From Sarcocystis neurona (Eukaryota > Apicomplexa > Conoidasida > Eucoccidiorida > Sarcocystidae): DNA of 64,000 nt. Both the position numbers and the translations under genes were made by a program. Position 1 is the stretch's first letter; each line of letters opens with the position of its first letter. The DNA is taken from the NCBI GenBank assembly GCA_000727475.1, contig KL647294.1:2756050-2820049 (forward strand), read 5' to 3'. Below are positions 54,501-64,000 of the stretch, piece after piece. A model generated the notes under the pieces. It saw nothing but the letters and a program-made list of their open reading frames with translations, was not told the origin of the DNA and made no database searches.

Positions 54501-57344
54501 TAGGAGAAACAGCTGTAAGTGCGCGGGCAGAGATACCGATAGCAACAGCAGTTGCAGGCCGGGCCAAAAGCGACGCAGAAGGTGGTCAGGATGTCGGTCG
54601 CTGCTGCAGCGGGGAGAGGTGCAACAGCGGCTTGTTCTACGGCCGTTCTGGAAGGGAGCTCGAAGCCTGCCTGCGTGCAGAGATAGCACTCCTACGGCAG
54701 CAGAAGGAGGTGCCGCAGTTCGAGCAGTCGCTGGATGCGCAAGCGGGAGTGCTGCAGGAAGTTGCTCCGCAACAGCGAGATGCTCCTCGGCAGAGAGTCG
54801 CTGCGCAGCAGCAGCAGAAGCAGCGGGAACCGCGCGTAGGGGGCCGGGCCCAGGATTCGGGAGAGAGGGCTGGTACTGGGGCAGGCGCGGCAGCAGCAGG
54901 AGCGGCGAGGCAGCCAAACGAGCTGCATGCTTGTCACTCTCGTCGGCGGCGGACGGCGATAAGCAGCAGCAGCCTTTGCTGCTGCAGCGCATTGTGCTGC
55001 CACTGCACAGGCCTGACAGCGTTTCCTGTGTTTGGAGAGGGCGTGGGCATGCAGATGCAGAGGCAGCAGCTCAGCAAAGCGTGTCTTGATGCTTGTGCTG
55101 TGCTGCTCCAGCTGCTGGGACGCTGCCACCCGAGGTCTCTCATAAAACGCCGCGAGGACGGAACCGTCCCACAGGCCCAGAAGCAGCAGCTCGGCATGCA
55201 GCGGCAGGAACAGCGGCCGGGGAATGTCAGGGAGTGTTGCCTGCAGCAGGTGACTACGGGTTTGGAGGAGCAGCAGCCAGGGGGACTAGAGCAGCAGTAC
55301 TCGTCGCCGGGGGACTGGCTGCCAGCAGGGCAGCAGGAGCATGAGGGGCGGTCGTTCCCACAGCGTCAGCAGCGGGGCATGCGCCCCCCAAGAGAGAAGC
55401 ATGCAGACCAGCTGCAACAGGAGCAAGGAGAGACGGAGCCCTGCGGCGACTTACGTTGTGCGGCAGCAGTGCAGGAGGAAAGCAGGCCACTGGGGAGGGC
55501 GTTCTGGAGGGGTAACGGCAAAGGCAGCTGCGTGACGAGAAGCCTTTGGGTAGGACAGAGCAGAGAAGAATCTCCTGCAGTTGTGGAATTGCCTGTGTCT
55601 GATGGGGCAGGAGCGATAGCAGCAGATCCTGCAACAGCAAATAGCAACCATAAATGTGGCGGCCCCGCGCAGCAAGGACAGCCGGAAGGCAAGTTGGGAC
55701 CGCAGCGAATTGAGGAACAGCATTGGCGAGAGCAGCAGCAGGAGACGCGCGGAGCGCGGCAGATGGTGGGGATCGAAGAGAAGCCGCCAACGCGTGAAGT
55801 GCTGCAACAGACAGAGGAGGATCTGGAGACGGGGACACATGAGGACGGCTTGTCGGGCTGCAGCACAGAAGAAGACGACGTGCCCCCATTCCACGGCGCG
55901 CTGCGCTCTGCCAGTTCACAACCATGGACATACCGCGATATGGCTGCATATGACGTGCCCGCGATGCTTGACTATATTCTGTCGGTGCGACAGAAGGAAA
56001 GGAGGAGAGGCACAGCAGGAGGCAGACATTCCGCCGAAGGGGGGAGGCGTAGAGTTGCAGCCAGCAGAGGCAGACCAACATGCGCAGAGACATATCCCGT
56101 AGCAGTTCCCGCGGAAAACAGACGTACACCTTCTTCGTCCGCGTGCCCGTCAGTCCCCACAAACGCTACTTCTGTGTGCTGCGTGGCGAAGCCTGTTGTT
56201 GCTGCTGCACGACGTTCGGACAGCAGCAGCGCAGTTGTGGCCCCAGATGCGCCGTTCTCACCTGCGACCGCTTTTGAGCAGCAGAGGCAGCACGTCTTGC
56301 TGGAGCAGCAGCAGCGATATGCACGGCACCAGCGGCGCGTAACGCAGGATCAGGAGATGCCTCTGCTGCAAAAGCAAAAGGAACTGCAGCAGGAGCGGTC
56401 CGGAGGTGTTTGTGGGAAGGGCGAGGCGTTGCACTCTCCGATGACGAAGCAGTCGACAAACGGCTTTGCGCACAAGGAGGCTTGCAGCAGTCGCACGCGT
56501 GAGAAGGTAAACAACAGCTGCATGTCCGAGGACGATGAGGAGGAAGAAAAGCTGTCTTACTGCGATGATTCTTCAGGAGATATATGGGCTGTGGGGCAGT
56601 CGCAGGGAGCAGCGCAGCTGCTGGCGATGCTCGCTCTGTACCCTGCTTTGGGACTTATGCTTCGTGGGGTGGTGCTGTTTTCTCCTCCGGTCGTGCTGCA
56701 GTCTCCATCAAATCTCACTCTCTCCGCACGCATGTTTATCAATTTGGCGCTGCAAATGCCGGAGAAAGTGCTGCTAGGCATCCGAGTAGCAGAGCAGCTG
56801 CTCCCGGTGCCGCTGCTCTCGCTCTTTGGGGACTTCGTGGCAGGCAAGAGACTCATGGGATTCTACACGGGGTCCATCAGCTGGCAGCAGCGCTGCATCA
56901 ACTTCAGATACACGCCCAGCGGCGGCACCAGCAAACGAAACTTTGACCTGTGGGTAGGAAGCATGGGCGCCGCCGGCGGTAGCAGCAAAACTCAGGACAA
57001 CACTCTCGGGAAGAAGAGCAGCAGTAGCAATGTCGAGGAAAAAGACAACCATGCGGCATTGTCCCGCAATGAAGAAGCGGCTCTAGCGAACGCGGCAGAC
57101 GCACCAGCAGGTGCAGCGTCAGTGGCGTTGCCGACAACAGCAGAAGACCTGCTACACGTAGACGCAGCAGCCGCATCGAAAGAAGGAAAGACGAGACTAG
57201 GCAGAGAACACGACAGCGAAGAGTGTCAGGAGGCACACGGAGACACAGAAGTAGGAAGGGGGTCCGCTGCCTCATATCCGCTGGAACGGATCTGCTGTCC
57301 AGTTTTCGCTTTGCTGGGCGGGAAGGATAATCTCGTTGAAGCAG
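51503..57344 (+). CDS. lipase exon 1 (catalytic Ser and Asp)
   Basis: Open for 5,842 bases. The first 370 residues are Gln/Ser/Arg/Ala-rich. The lipase blocks then appear, interrupted by low-complexity inserts at about residues 412-820, 879-1470, 1497-1688 and 1822-1925. The frame reading on past 57344 (to 57424) is intronic, since the family's HLDF block lies on the next exon. Confidence 0.85.
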
Positions 57345-58126
57345 GTAACTGTCACTTTGATGTTTATGATACACTACCCTCTGCGGAAGTCTTTCTTGTC
57401 TTGCTTATCTCTTTCGTTCTGTGATGCAGCTGCATCTTTTCGCAATGTGGCATGCAGGCAACCTTCGTCGCTACAGTTTGTTATTGCTGGGTGCGATATT
57501 TGTGTAACTGTCTAGTGCGTCATAGTTAGGGCGTTTTACGACAGAGCAGCTACGTAGTACGCGTCAGCTGCTGGGGTGGATTAGTTTAGTCTCCATGGGT
57601 GGACGTACATTTATATATGTATATGTATGTAAGTAAAGGACAGGTACACCGGATAAGAGGCGTCGGGAGTACTGTAGTTGTTGTGCTGATAAGGATCGGG
57701 GCATTATCTCCGTAAACCTTCAAGGGTGTGATACGTGCGCCCGCGGTTTCTTACCGAAAGAGCCTTCGGGCAGCACGTGTGTACAGCTGGTGTGTGTGTA
57801 TGTACACATGTGTATAGATGCTATGCAAATATGTCGTACACCCACACGACACGTTTATAGCGTTGTAGCAGCGCTCATTGCATCGTCACTGTGTTGCTGC
57901 TGCAGGTGCGTCGTCCGCTCATCTTTCGCGCTGCCTCGGAAAGAAGCGGCTGCTACACGTGGAGATTTGGGAGGAGAACGGGCACCTCGATTTTGGATGG
58001 GCGTGTGCACGTCGTGCAGATCTGTATCCGCGACTTATTCAGCTTATTCTGTCGCGGAAATACTCTCGGCAACTGCGGAAATACTGTCTTCAACTGCTGC
58101 AGCAGCAGCAGAAGCAAGCACTGTAG
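51503..58126 (+). CDS. lysosomal-acid-lipase-like alpha/beta hydrolase with giant low-complexity inserts, two exons
   Basis: Predicted ester-lipid hydrolase of the acid/gastric lipase type. Blocks in order: N-terminal AB-hydrolase-associated region (HTVCTADGYQLFFYRLRR, about 394-411); oxyanion strand and DVWLGNNRGNEYTR (MQHGLLESSLNWV near 830, NRGN near 864); WTYRDMAAYDVPAMLDYI (near 1474); nucleophile elbow GQSQG with Ser1700; TPSGGTSKRNFDLWV; Asp1942 in LGGKDNLVE; and, on exon 2, ENGHLDFGW with His1974. The exon 1 donor gaagcag|gtaact (57344/57345) and acceptor tgctgctgcag (before 57906) match in phase 1. Length is about 2,020 residues against about 400 for the family; the excess is Gln/Ala/Ser-rich sequence before and between blocks. 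The start ATG at 51503 is uncertain because no signal peptide is visible, so an upstream exon is possible. Confidence 0.88.
57906..58126 (+). CDS. lipase exon 2 (catalytic His)
   Basis: Follows acceptor tgctgctgcag in phase 1 and encodes KKRLLHVEIWEENGHLDFGW, then CARRADLYPRLIQLILSRKY and a short Gln tail to TAG 58124-58126. GHLDF plus the following helix match the C-terminal end of acid lipases (HLDF...LY..I), placing the active-site His at the expected distance of about 32 residues from the Asp. Confidence 0.88.
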
Positions 58127-61100
58127 TAGTTACAGCACCGGCTGCTACTGCAGGAGAACGTACAGCAGCAGGCCAACAGAAGCCGCAAGAAGGCAGCAGC
58201 AGTGACAGCAACCATGGCGCAGCAAAGGAGCAAAAGCAGTGGTTACTCCAGTAGCTGCAGGAGGCTGCAGGAGGCGTGGTGGAGTTTGAGTGCAGGTGCA
58301 AGTCGTATCCTTTTTATGTTGAGTGAGCGGTCCCAATGCACTCATGCATGTATTACAGTAGCATGTATGTATGACGCCTGTACAAACGTCACACCATTCA
58401 CAGTTTTGGTAAGATAAGTGTGGGGCGCATACCCTGGTGGTGTGTTTTCTGTGCTAGGGGCACATGTGTAGCGCCTTGGCTGTGTAAAGACGCTCTCTGG
58501 TGAGCCGCATGGTTGACTGTAGATAAAGCGCACTAATCTGGAAGCTTCGCAAAGACAGAAGGTGCAGCTTTTCTCCCCACTTTTTCCCTTGTAATCTGAG
58601 TCGTATTTGCGTTGCGGTGCCCCTCTGTAGACATCGCGGGAATGGTTGTCTGGTGAAAATTTGTATTAGTGTCGTTGCTGCCTCTTTATCGCATCTGAGC
58701 TCCCGTGAAGAAGATTTGTGTACGTTTGTTGTGTATATGTGTATGGCTCTTTATCGCATTTACATTTGTGCGTGAACTTTGTAGGATGTTATGTGCATGC
58801 ATGTACCCGTATATTAAGAGACGATGAGATCAATTATAACCACAACAGGTTTCATGTGGCACAAGTTCAATCGCATCACTAGTTGTCGTACTGGTGGCGC
58901 AATGCCGTGTAATGGCGCACGCTTGCGAGGAGCAAACCGCGTTCAACGAAGCGGAGACTTCAGGGAATACACGAACAACGTACGCCACTGGAAGCACCTC
59001 AACGCATACTACGTTTTCTGTACAGTTAGAAGAGACACGGCCTGGAAGAAAATGCTGTTTGCCCTCGCTTGTCACCTGTGACATAATAAGAATTGAAGTA
59101 CAAATCTTTTTTGAGTAACGTCAACCTAGTACAGGTACCGAGTACGCGCATAAATTTATATCAAGCTCAACACAAAATCCTGAATTAGTCGGCAAAGCGC
59201 GGGTAGGATGGAAAGGAACAGGACACAAAACAGCACACGGAAGTGCATTTTCTTTATCGCGCCTGTGAACTGGAGTTCGCTACCAGTGTGCTGGTGCACG
59301 GCACACGAAAGCAGCCCCTACTGTGAGATCCGGGCGCAGGAGCCGCAAGATCAGTAGAGCGTCCTCTTACTCGACGCTGGGAAACGAGATTTTTAAAGTC
59401 CTTACAAATAATATATGCAGAAGTGTATCTACCTATCTATATACATATATATGTGGCGACATACAAACTTAAGACGGGCACCAACAGTCTTCTTCACTAC
59501 ATTAGCGCGGGGACACAAGATACGAAATCATGTCTGAGCACGTCCCGTTCAGGAGATGTGTAGAGGTCACGGTGGGGTGGGAGTACCCTCGAGTGGAAGG
59601 TTTTCAATCCTTCATGCGCTACATCCGTGTCAGAACAATAGCGCGTGATTCAAACGTACAGGTCCGCCAGAAGCTGGGTGCAGTGATAAAGGAGTTTCAC
59701 AAGGCCGACGTTGGCGGTGGGTACACAAGCGCAAGGTTGGGGTCTTCATTTGCTTTGACTCATACGGGTGCCTGTTATCAGTAAGACGTCAACGCCCCGC
59801 GCCGGCCACGCTGCGGTTCACGTTAAAGGTGTAAGCCCAGAAGAGGAATGAGACGCGAAGGGAATATACACCAAAGCGTGAAATAATTTCCAAATACACC
59901 GTCAGAAAGCACGACCGTCGTTAGCGTATTTTGATTGACAGTGCGTGCATCGTTGTGTGGCACGTGTGTAACGCTTGAGTAGTCTCTCGTAGCTGCATCG
60001 TCTTTCTCACTTTGCCTGCTGTAATGTCTGTAGAGTTTTTTCTTTGTTGCAGTGCACGCCGCAACGGTAGCTGAATAATTATAGATGGACAAGACAGTCG
60101 GCAGCCAGCACTTTTACTGAGGAACTAAAACCTTCCACTCACAAAAGACTGGGTAGCCACCCAGAGAATGAGCAACCAGCTCGTGCTACAGCAGCCGAAC
60201 TGTTGCCGTGCGTTACCGTATCAAGTGTGTACGGACCATCACCAATGGATCAAGGAGAGCGGCTGCGGGAATATATGAAGAAGCACGGAAGGTGTGCAAA
60301 CAGAGTTTCGACCTAGCCCGGCGAAAGGTCGACGTTGCTAAAAGTTTAACTGCGACTACCAGGCTGTCACAAAAGTGGTGTTATCAGCCACGCCGCAACA
60401 TTAAACGTCTAAGCAGTCACCACGGATACATTCTACTCATACACAAACAGTACATACTGCATCTGCTAATGGCTCTACGCAACTTAACTGCTTTTCTGCT
60501 GCAGCTGCGCACGTGAACCCTTTCTCTGCTGCTCCTGCGCTTACTCTCAGAGCAGCTTCTCTTGTGCTGCTGTCTTTCTGAAAGAGACAACTGATTAAGC
60601 GCCAACCCGTCTGCGTATTCATCGACACACGCGTGCCTCAGTGCGGAGGGCTGCCTAGGTATTTACTTATTTGTATTGTTAGATGTTCTCCCAAGCACAG
60701 CGCGGACGTCACGTAGCACCACATAGGTACGCACGTGTGGCGTAACGCAAGTGGCTGTGTCAGCACATATATGCATAGATATATATATATATATATATAC
60801 ACATACCTGTGTGCACGCTGAGCAAACCATGCTCACTTCTTGCGCGACCTATACCAACACGTCTCCTACAGTTAAGCGTGAGGTGCTGCACCACTACATT
60901 GTGGAGTTAACCTTTCTGCCTCCCACGCTGAACTGTACAAACCGCAGGCTTCGCTTACTCTCGGGCAGCAGTACGCACAGAAAGAAGAGTGGCGCTGTAG
61001 TAAAGCTGATTAAAGAATGCAACAGCGTGTTTTCCTGCAGTGCCGCACGCGGTCTGTCTCTTGAAGTCTGTCAAGCAGTAGACGATCGCGCCCACCACGC

Positions 61101-61320
61101 ATTCATTCCGGACAGTGCTGCCCTTAGGCTGCACGCCTTCGGCGCGCTCCAGTCGCAGCAGACGCGAAGCGTCCTTCGAATCCGTTTCTGTTACAGTGCT
61201 GTAGAACCGTCAGTACAGCACTCAAAATACGGACTACGAAGCAGCACGTGTATCTCTCGCAGTGGCAGGCAGAAGGCGACCGGCGTGACTGGTACAGCCG
61301 TACCTATCCAGGCGTAGGAG
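58127..61320. other. gene-poor stretch downstream of the lipase
   Basis: Short CAG run to 58200, then ordinary, rather AT-richer sequence with TATA runs at 59440 and 60775-60800. Open plus frames at 59530-59784, 60208-60516 and 60832-61317 have mixed composition but no motif, intron evidence or repeat pattern tying them to a gene. I leave them uncalled. Confidence 0.4.
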
Positions 61321-61336
61321 CCAGCAGTATTCCACA

Positions 61337-61418
61337 TAGATGAGTATATATCTAGACGTGAGTACGTTCGTCTGCGCTAGATGAGTATATATCTAGACGT
61401 GAGTGCGTTCGTCTGCGC
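61337..61418 (+). repeat. 41-nt tandem duplication
   Basis: Two copies of tagatgagtatatatctagacgtgagt(a/g)cgttcgtctgcgct start at 61337 and 61378, with one base difference. Each contains tatatatctaga, a short palindromic core. Confidence 0.95.
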
Positions 61419-61964
61419 TTGCTGACGCGAGCAGTCGCTTTCGGTGCTCGTGAGAAAGACTGTCTTGTCTCAGAGTGTAGCTCGATCAGCTGGTTTTGCG
61501 AATCGAAGACGACTGAGGGCAATCTTCAGCTGTATATAGACCCCTTCCTTAGAAAACGACTCAAGGAGAGGACCGTCTCTCGATCCTCTGGCAACATCAG
61601 TCTTACAGTGACGTAGTGAGTTAACCGCAGTACAACGGTGAATGGGACGAACGGACGCCACACTTACACGGCAGGCGCTGCGTCTGTCTCTGCCTCACAG
61701 CCGCAGAAGCCTACACCTTTTTCCTTATGCCAGTTGACCTCTCCGTAGAAGCGCGTTGCAAACGCTAGTGCGCAGGAAATGAGCTTCCGAGCGCGTGCAA
61801 AACGCAACTCTCAAGAGAGGCGTCGGCTCTCACGGAAGCGCAGCGACATTGTGCTGAAAGTACTATGATTTGCCTCTTTTTCACGCGCTGCCCAGCAGCT
61901 GTTTCTGGCACAGCGAACGTTCCCGTCAAACACGTCCAAGTTCTGTTGTCTGCAGCTTCTTTGC

Positions 61965-62414
61965 GTGGAGAGCGGCCACGCGACAAAGTCACCTGCTGCC
62001 CTAGCTCTCGCCCTTGAGCGTAAAGGTACAGAATTCACGGTGGTGGCTGCTTTTTCCGCTGTCTCCTCATACGCTTCCCCTCGTGTCCTCGCTAACCGTT
62101 GTCGCTCTGCATGGTGCTGCTCTGCCTACCTCCGCTCTCCCTGGTGCTGTTGCGCGCTCTGTTGTTCTGCGTGCTGCTGCGAACTTCTGCATAACTTCTG
62201 CCGTGCTGTTGCTGCTGCTGTTGCAGCTGATGTTGCTGTGGCCGCTGATGCTGCTGTGGCAGCTGATAATGCTGTGGCAGCTCCTGCTGATGGGGCAACT
62301 CCTGCTGCTGTGGCAGCTCCTGCTGCTATGGCAGCTCCTGCTGCTACGGCAGCTCCTGCTGTTGTGGCTTCAGCAGAATTCCTGAAGAGCGAAAGTGCGG
62401 AGAAGGACTGCTGA
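61965..62414 (+). CDS. weak candidate: Ala/Val/Pro repeat block
   Basis: The plus frame ends in a regular Ala-Val-Ala-Ala-Asp and then Ala-Ala-Pro-Ala repeat (AVAADVAVAADAAVAADNAV), followed by non-repetitive SAEFLKSESAEKDC and TGA at 62412. The non-repetitive end and the in-frame repeat favour coding. The antisense frame gives Gln/His/Pro repeats (HQQELPQHYQLPQQHQ) and is also plausible. No start or family can be given. Confidence 0.25.
   Translation: MESGHATKSPAALALALERKGTEFTVVAAFSAVSSYASPRVLANRCRSAWCCSAYLRSPWCCCALCCSACCCELLHNFCRAVAAAVAADVAVAADAAVAADNAVAAPADGATPAAVAAPAAMAAPAATAAPAVVASAEFLKSESAEKDC
62215..62375. repeat. gctgctgtggcagctcct minisatellite, about 18-24 nt units
   Basis: Units gctgatgctgctgtggca, then gctcctgctgctgtggca with small changes (ctatggca, ctacggca), repeat about eight times in a fixed frame. 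Confidence 0.85.
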
Positions 62415-62849
62415 GATACTGCCTCTCCCGCAGCGGATTAGTGACGCAGGCAGACACTGCACTCATCCACGTCGACGAAGGAGGAGGAGAGGAAGGAAGC
62501 GTGGTGAAGCGATGTTGCTACGGCTCCCTGCAACGAATGTAGGAGTGGAGGTGTGCAGCAATTACGTATTTCGAGAGGGTACGATGTGATAAGTCCATAC
62601 GGAGGCCGCCGTAGATCTATAGGGAAGGCAGGGAGGAACGCAGGAACAAGCCCTATACACGTAGCACTGCTTGCACACGGAGGCAGTTGCACGTTTACAT
62701 GCAAACTGTTTGGCCGCTTTTAGGGAGGATGAAGAGGCCGCCTCCCTGCTTACACGTGGAAGGGGACCACAGCTTCAGACGTGCAACGCCGAAGACAGTT
62801 TGTATCACACATATTTTTTGTGGCAGCGACGGTGCGACATTCCTGGTTA

Positions 62850-63200
62850 CACAGTCGTACTGCTGGCGTGCGGTTCCCACTAGACGAAGTACAGCTTCCT
62901 TCCTGTGTTGGGGGCCTCGCAGGTTTCCCACCAAGCTGGCTCTGGCAGGGCAGGTGCTGCTGCAGCGCCGTTTTGAAGCGAAGAAGTCTTTGACGGTATA
63001 CATCAAGCTCGTCTTGCTGCGAATGCTCGCTCCCTTGATGGTACTTCTCCGGCTGCTGCTTGGCATGCTGCTGCGTGTGTCTTTGCAGTCTGCCTAATTG
63101 CTGCGTCTCAGTTTGTGGCTTTTCATCTTGTAGTTTGTCCTCCTGCAGCTTCGCGTGTCGGTTCGCTCCCTGCTGCACGTTTGTGTTGTACGCATCGGCA
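62850..63200 (-). CDS. Gln/Lys/Glu-rich coding block (candidate exon)
   Basis: The minus frame reads NRHAKLQEDKLQDEKPQTET, then Gln/His/Arg-rich helix, then DELDVYRQRLLRFKTALQQH before Pro/Thr-rich sequence. Charged, helical, non-poly-residue sequence suggests real protein. Likely part of the same minus-strand gene as the block to its right. Boundaries are approximate and the product is unknown. Confidence 0.35.
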
Positions 63201-63240
63201 TGTGGTCTGCTTGCGCTGGACCACGTCGTGGCTGATCAAG

Positions 63241-63993
63241 TCAGTGTTTCTCTGCCTGCTTCTTCTCGGTTGTTTCCCGCTGATTTCTTTGCGGGCGCGC
63301 CTGCCGCTGCTGGTGCTGCTGCGGCGTCTGAGCTCCGCACTGCGGCCAGGAAATAGAAAGCCCTTTGCGTGGGAGCAGCGGGAGCCTCGGAGGCAGTCCC
63401 ACCCGTACTGGGCTCCCCGTTCTTCTGCCATCTGCTACCATCGCAGGCATGCGTTTTGAAACGCCCTGCGAGCGCATCCCTCGTGACCTCAAACAAGGTA
63501 ACACGGTGCAAGTTGGTCTTCCGGGGCGCTGACACTCCCAGTGCTCTATCGACGCTACTATTACTGCAGTTGGCGCCGCCGTCGAGACTTCTTCTCCTGC
63601 CGTCGAAAGCGGTTGTTGTAGTGCCGTCGGGGCTGCTGCCGCTGCGAGTGCTCTCGCTTTGTCCACGGCAGGCTCCGCTGAGAGAGGAGTGGCTGATGCC
63701 TTTGCTGAGGTAGCTAATGGCCCCGCAGGTGTTGTGACAGCAGCAGGTGAACGGTCCGCCCCGAGTGCCTGTGTCGGTCCCTGTGCCGTCTCTCCTGTCT
63801 GCCCCGCATTGATGTTACTCATGTTCGGCGCCCCTGACGTACACAGACCTTGTACACAGCAAAGTGTCGTGCCGCGGCCTATCACGAGTGACTGATTCGA
63901 TCCACGTGGCTTGCACACGGCTGATGAGGAGGGGCCGCTGGAAGAGCAGCCGTCGGGTTTGTGTGGAACGGAGCTTTCAACGTCTTTCCTCAA
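63241..63993 (-). CDS. Ala/Thr/Ser/Pro-rich coding block near the right edge
   Basis: A 250-codon minus frame from an ATG at about 63993 with mixed early sequence (PHKPDGCSSSGPSSSAVCKP, then GTTLCCVQGLCTSGAPNMSN). Ala/Thr/Pro-rich sequence follows, including EEVSTAAPTAVIVASIEHWE, then Arg/Gln-rich sequence to a TGA at 63241. The frame is open at the very right of the window, so the gene may begin outside. No family is recognised. Confidence 0.4.
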   Translation of the reverse strand: MRKDVESSVPHKPDGCSSSGPSSSAVCKPRGSNQSLVIGRGTTLCCVQGLCTSGAPNMSNINAGQTGETAQGPTQALGADRSPAAVTTPAGPLATSAKASATPLSAEPAVDKARALAAAAAPTALQQPLSTAGEEVSTAAPTAVIVASIEHWECQRPGRPTCTVLPCLRSRGMRSQGVSKRMPAMVADGRRTGSPVRVGLPPRLPLLPRKGLSISWPQCGAQTPQQHQQRQARPQRNQRETTEKKQAEKH

Positions 63994-64000
63994 GACATCC

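Noticed and set aside
53149..54567. 472-codon minus-strand frame inside the lipase gene
   Set aside because: It is antisense to conserved lipase blocks (MQHGLLESS, NRGNEYTR) on the plus strand.
59530..61317. Three mixed-composition plus frames as genes
   Set aside because: They lack motifs, good starts and splice support. Composition alone does not separate them from chance.

Overview
The window looks like nuclear DNA from a coccidian apicomplexan, most likely an Eimeria species. The main reason is the very high density of CAG/GCA/AGC repeats. They run through otherwise conserved enzymes as long poly-Gln, poly-Ala and poly-Ser stretches (homopolymeric amino-acid repeats, a known Eimeria trait). 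The spaces between them, and the introns, are filled with TATA/GTGT microsatellites. Genes are split by GT-AG introns, and there is no operon-like packing. Pure CAG-type repeats have no stop codon in any of the six frames, so open frame length alone proves little here. I relied on conserved motifs, matching intron phases and non-repetitive sequence.

Two enzymes are recognised with confidence. (1) Plus strand, 11505 to about 28577: a giant DHHC-type protein S-acyltransferase (palmitoyltransferase) in about seven exons. The DPG motif, the Cys-rich DHHC domain, the TTxE motif and the C-terminal Pro-Phe block lie on different exons and join in phase. About 1,836 residues of Ala/Gln/Ser-rich sequence separate DPG from the Cys-rich domain. 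(2) Plus strand, 51503 to 58126: a lysosomal-acid-lipase-like alpha/beta hydrolase of about 2,020 residues. Its Ser/Asp/His triad is preserved across one intron, and the conserved blocks are forced apart by inserts of roughly 600, 190 and 100 residues.

A third gene is proposed on the minus strand, 37487 down to 32381. It has a hydrophobic N-terminus, a coiled coil, an Ala-Ala-Ala-Asp repeat and an RG/RGG tail; some joins are phase-consistent and some are unresolved, and I recognise no family. Weaker coding candidates, mostly hypothetical, occur at 1.0-1.4 kb (minus), 3.1-5.1 kb (plus, membrane segment), 8.4-8.6 kb (plus), 9.3-9.7 kb (plus, tail-anchored), 10.3-11.5 kb (plus), 32.0-32.3 kb (plus), 41.0-43.2 kb (plus, charged coiled coil), 43.4-43.7 kb (minus) and 62.7-64.0 kb (minus, probably running off the right edge).

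The rest is intergenic or intronic. It holds dinucleotide tracts, a roughly 900-base TAG/GTA trinucleotide field inside an intron, several minisatellites (23, 26, 41 and about 60 base units) and a 455-base run of N whose flanks are near-identical, which suggests an assembly artefact. I see no rRNA, tRNA, CRISPR, transposase, reverse transcriptase or telomere array. The genes show no evident pathway link to each other.
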